Of a DNA stretch of 64,000 nucleotides, positions 61,267 through 64,000 are shown piece by piece; the stretch's first letter is position 1, and every line of letters begins with the position of its first letter. Under the pieces are notes generated by a model, which saw nothing but the letters and a program-made list of their open reading frames with translations, did no database searches and was not told the origin of the DNA. This DNA comes from Hymenobacter psychrotolerans DSM 18569 (GTDB taxonomy: Bacteria; Bacteroidota; Bacteroidia; Cytophagales; Hymenobacteraceae): contig NZ_FRAS01000019.1 of the NCBI RefSeq assembly GCF_900142395.1, forward strand, positions 1 through 64,000, read 5' to 3'. The position numbers and the translations under genes were made by a program.

Positions 61267-61506
61267 TTACGCCGAAGCGCCTTCGGCCAGCACGATTACG
61301 TTGTTGCGCAGTACTTCTACCACGCCGCCCTCAATGTGAAAAGAGGCAGCACCGCCGTTGAGCACAACGTTGCCTTCTTTCAGTGCCGAAATCAGCGGAG
61401 CGTGGTTGTTGAGAACCTCAAACAGACCATCGGTACCCGGAAACTGGGCCGACGTAACCTCGCCTTCAAATACTTTCCGGTCCGGCGTGATGATTTCCAG
61501 ATGCAT
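61267..61506 (-). CDS. atpC: ATP synthase F1 subunit epsilon
   Basis: A 79-residue protein covering the N-terminal beta-sandwich of epsilon: MHLEIITPDRKVFEGEVTSA, then FPGTDGLFEVLNNHAPLISAL and a closing EGGVVEVLRNNVIVLAEGAS. The C-terminal helical domain of longer epsilon subunits is absent, which is usual in this phylum. It lies 79 bp after atpD on the same strand. Confidence 0.93.
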   Translation of the reverse strand: MHLEIITPDRKVFEGEVTSAQFPGTDGLFEVLNNHAPLISALKEGNVVLNGGAASFHIEGGVVEVLRNNVIVLAEGASA

Positions 61507-61585
61507 ATGCTTGGCTGTTGATTGTTAGGAGTTGCCTGGCGGAAACTGACTGTTGATCAATCAATTCCCGCCAGTCAACTACCAA

Positions 61586-63097
<1,512 letters not shown>

Positions 63098-63130
63098 TTA
63101 TGTATGGATGGGATGCAACTTTTCAGGGCG

Positions 63131-63162
63131 CAAAACTACGGCTTAATCCCCGCACGGCCAAA
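63131..63162 (-). promoter_or_regulatory. Full promoter of atpD: TTTG-N20-TAGTTTTG
   Basis: On the minus strand a TTTG (63159-63162) is followed after 20 nt by TAGTTTTG (63131-63138), close to the consensus TTTG-N19/20-TAnnTTTG. The -7 lies about 39 nt before the atpD ATG. Confidence 0.65.
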
Positions 63163-63294
63163 GTCAGAAGGGCAGGAAAGTTTTAGCATAACATTAAGCG
63201 GGGTCTTTCCCTGAAAATCAGGCACTCAGGCCCTGTAAAAGGCCTTTACCGGGCTACGAAGGCCAAAATTTCTGAAAAAATATTTCGACGAAAG

Positions 63295-63325
63295 TTTGCC
63301 TTGAATAAAAGCCGTAGTACATTTG
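63295..63325 (+). promoter_or_regulatory. Full promoter of tRNA-Gln: TTTG-N19-TACATTTG
   Basis: TTTG at 63295-63298 and TACATTTG at 63318-63325 with a 19-nt spacer, an exact fit to the Bacteroidota consensus. The tRNA starts 43 nt downstream. Confidence 0.75.
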
Positions 63326-63368
63326 CACACCCAAACGGCACACCGGCAACGGAAAACGAATGGGAAAT

Positions 63369-63441
63369 TGTCCGATGGTGTAACTGGCAACACGCTTGAT
63401 TTTGATTCAAGAAAGTCCAGGTTCGAGCCCTGGTCGGACAA
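63369..63441 (+). tRNA. tRNA-Gln (anticodon TTG)
   Basis: A 73-nt cloverleaf. The acceptor arms TGTCCGA and TCGGACA pair over 7 bp. The anticodon stem is CTTGA/TCAAG around loop TTTTGAT, giving anticodon TTG. The T-arm is CCAGG-TTCGAGC-CCTGG. The 3' CCA is not encoded: the A discriminator is followed by CCG. It has a good promoter upstream and a terminator after it. Confidence 0.93.
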
Positions 63442-63451
63442 CCGACTAAGC

Positions 63452-63505
63452 AAAGCGAAAGGCGCTGATTCTTCCTCTCCCGGAAGAGTCGGCGCCTTTC
63501 GCTTT
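63452..63505 (+). terminator. Long hairpin terminator after tRNA-Gln
   Basis: 24-bp arms (63452-63475 and 63482-63505) with two G-T pairs and a 6-nt loop, ending in a T-rich run. It lies between tRNA-Gln and prs, just upstream of the prs start codon. Confidence 0.85.
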
Positions 63506-63530
63506 TTATTTTTCTTCCTTCCCCTACCCC

Positions 63531-64000
63531 ATGTCACAGCAGGTAAAAATCTTCGCGGGCAACGCCTCCCACGAACTGGGTCTGAAAATCGCCGAAGCCT
63601 TCGGCCAGCCACTCGGCGACCTGAGCATTCAGCGTTTCGCCGATACGGAGCTGGGCCCCAGCTTCAATGAAAGCGTGCGGGGCTGCGCCGTGTTCCTGAT
63701 TCAGAGCACCAACCCGCCGGCCGAAAATCTGGTGGAGCTGGCCCTGATGGTGGATGCCGCCAAACGCGCCTCTGCTTATAAGGTGAATATTGTGATGCCG
63801 TACATGGGCTATGCCCGCCAGGACCGCAAGGATAAGCCGCGCGTGAGCATCGGGGCCAAAGTGGTGGCCAACATGATTCAGAGCGTGGGCGCCGACCGCC
63901 TGGTGACCTGCGACCTGCACGCCGGCCAGATTCAGGGGTTCTACGATATTCCGGTAGACCACCTCGACGGCGCCACCGTGACGGCGCCTTATATCAAGAG
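63531..64000 (+). CDS. prs: Ribose-phosphate pyrophosphokinase, N-terminal part
   Basis: The ATG at 63531 opens a frame that runs off the window end, giving 156 residues of a protein normally about 310 long. Family blocks seen are VKIFAGNASHELGLKIAEAF, IQRFADTELGPSFNESVRG, VFLIQSTNPPAENLVELALM, YMGYARQDRKDKPRVSIGAK and TCDLHAGQIQGFYDIPVDHL. The enzyme makes PRPP from ribose 5-phosphate and ATP for nucleotide and NAD synthesis. It starts 26 bp after the terminator hairpin of tRNA-Gln; no separate promoter was found in that gap. Confidence 0.94.
   Translation, partial: MSQQVKIFAGNASHELGLKIAEAFGQPLGDLSIQRFADTELGPSFNESVRGCAVFLIQSTNPPAENLVELALMVDAAKRASAYKVNIVMPYMGYARQDRKDKPRVSIGAKVVANMIQSVGADRLVTCDLHAGQIQGFYDIPVDHLDGATVTAPYIK

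Overview
The window reads as chromosomal DNA of a high-GC member of the Bacteroidota, most likely Hymenobacter or a close relative (Cytophagales). The reasons are the phylum-type -7 promoter motif TAnnTTTG in front of many genes, two proteins with type IX secretion (T9SS) sorting tails, an S46 dipeptidyl-peptidase, DUF3857 proteins, an IPExxxVDY protein, and an atpDC pair apart from other ATP synthase genes. The genus is inferred from gene content and composition and was not tested by any search.

Layout. 1-370: the end of an ISAs1-type insertion sequence that has cut off a gene for a secreted protein. 0.5-5.7 kb: an NlpC/P60 lipoprotein, a GlcD-type FAD oxidase, a glycosyltransferase, a lipoprotein and a TerC membrane protein. 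5.8-11.3 kb: a purine-oxidation unit (XdhA, XdhB, a small membrane protein that looks Mpv17-like, XdhC) that ends inside a 7-bp periodic repeat. 11.4-16.3 kb: three small lipoprotein-type genes, a GNAT acetyltransferase, an ABC exporter and a small unknown protein. 16.4-26 kb: catalase, an MFS transporter and three consecutive DUF3857/transglutaminase-like proteins. 26-36 kb: a large T9SS metalloprotease, a PorV-like/HhH-barrel pair and an S46 peptidase. 35.7-41.3 kb: yidD, a propeller-type lipoprotein, lgt, nadE and a metallophosphatase. 41.4-46 kb: the acpP-fabF-rnc group, the IPExxxVDY gene and pyk. 46-53 kb: a second T9SS protein, rpsT, a hydrolase, an AT-rich SMI1/KNR4 gene, rsmG, an ECF-type sigma factor and a GT2 glycosyltransferase. 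53-64 kb: tgt, an LptF/G permease, an EamA transporter, ispE, a PglC/PglD/PglE-like glycan group, a transsulfuration enzyme, atpC-atpD, tRNA-Gln and the start of prs.

Most of this is a housekeeping backbone. Functional groups that are visible are purine oxidation with cofactor insertion (xdhA-xdhB-xdhC), fatty-acid synthesis (acpP-fabF), envelope biogenesis (lgt, yidD, LptF/G), nucleotide-sugar and glycan assembly, and protein export and degradation at the cell surface. Strong two-way hairpin terminators separate many of the units. No CRISPR array, prophage or recognisable defence island was seen. The most unusual items are the short-period inverted repeats at 11262-11378 and 55203-55289, the small Mpv17-like gene, a Tgt without its zinc cysteines, transglutaminase-like proteins without a catalytic cysteine, an isolated AT-rich SUKH gene, and several promoters only 4-7 nt from the start codon.
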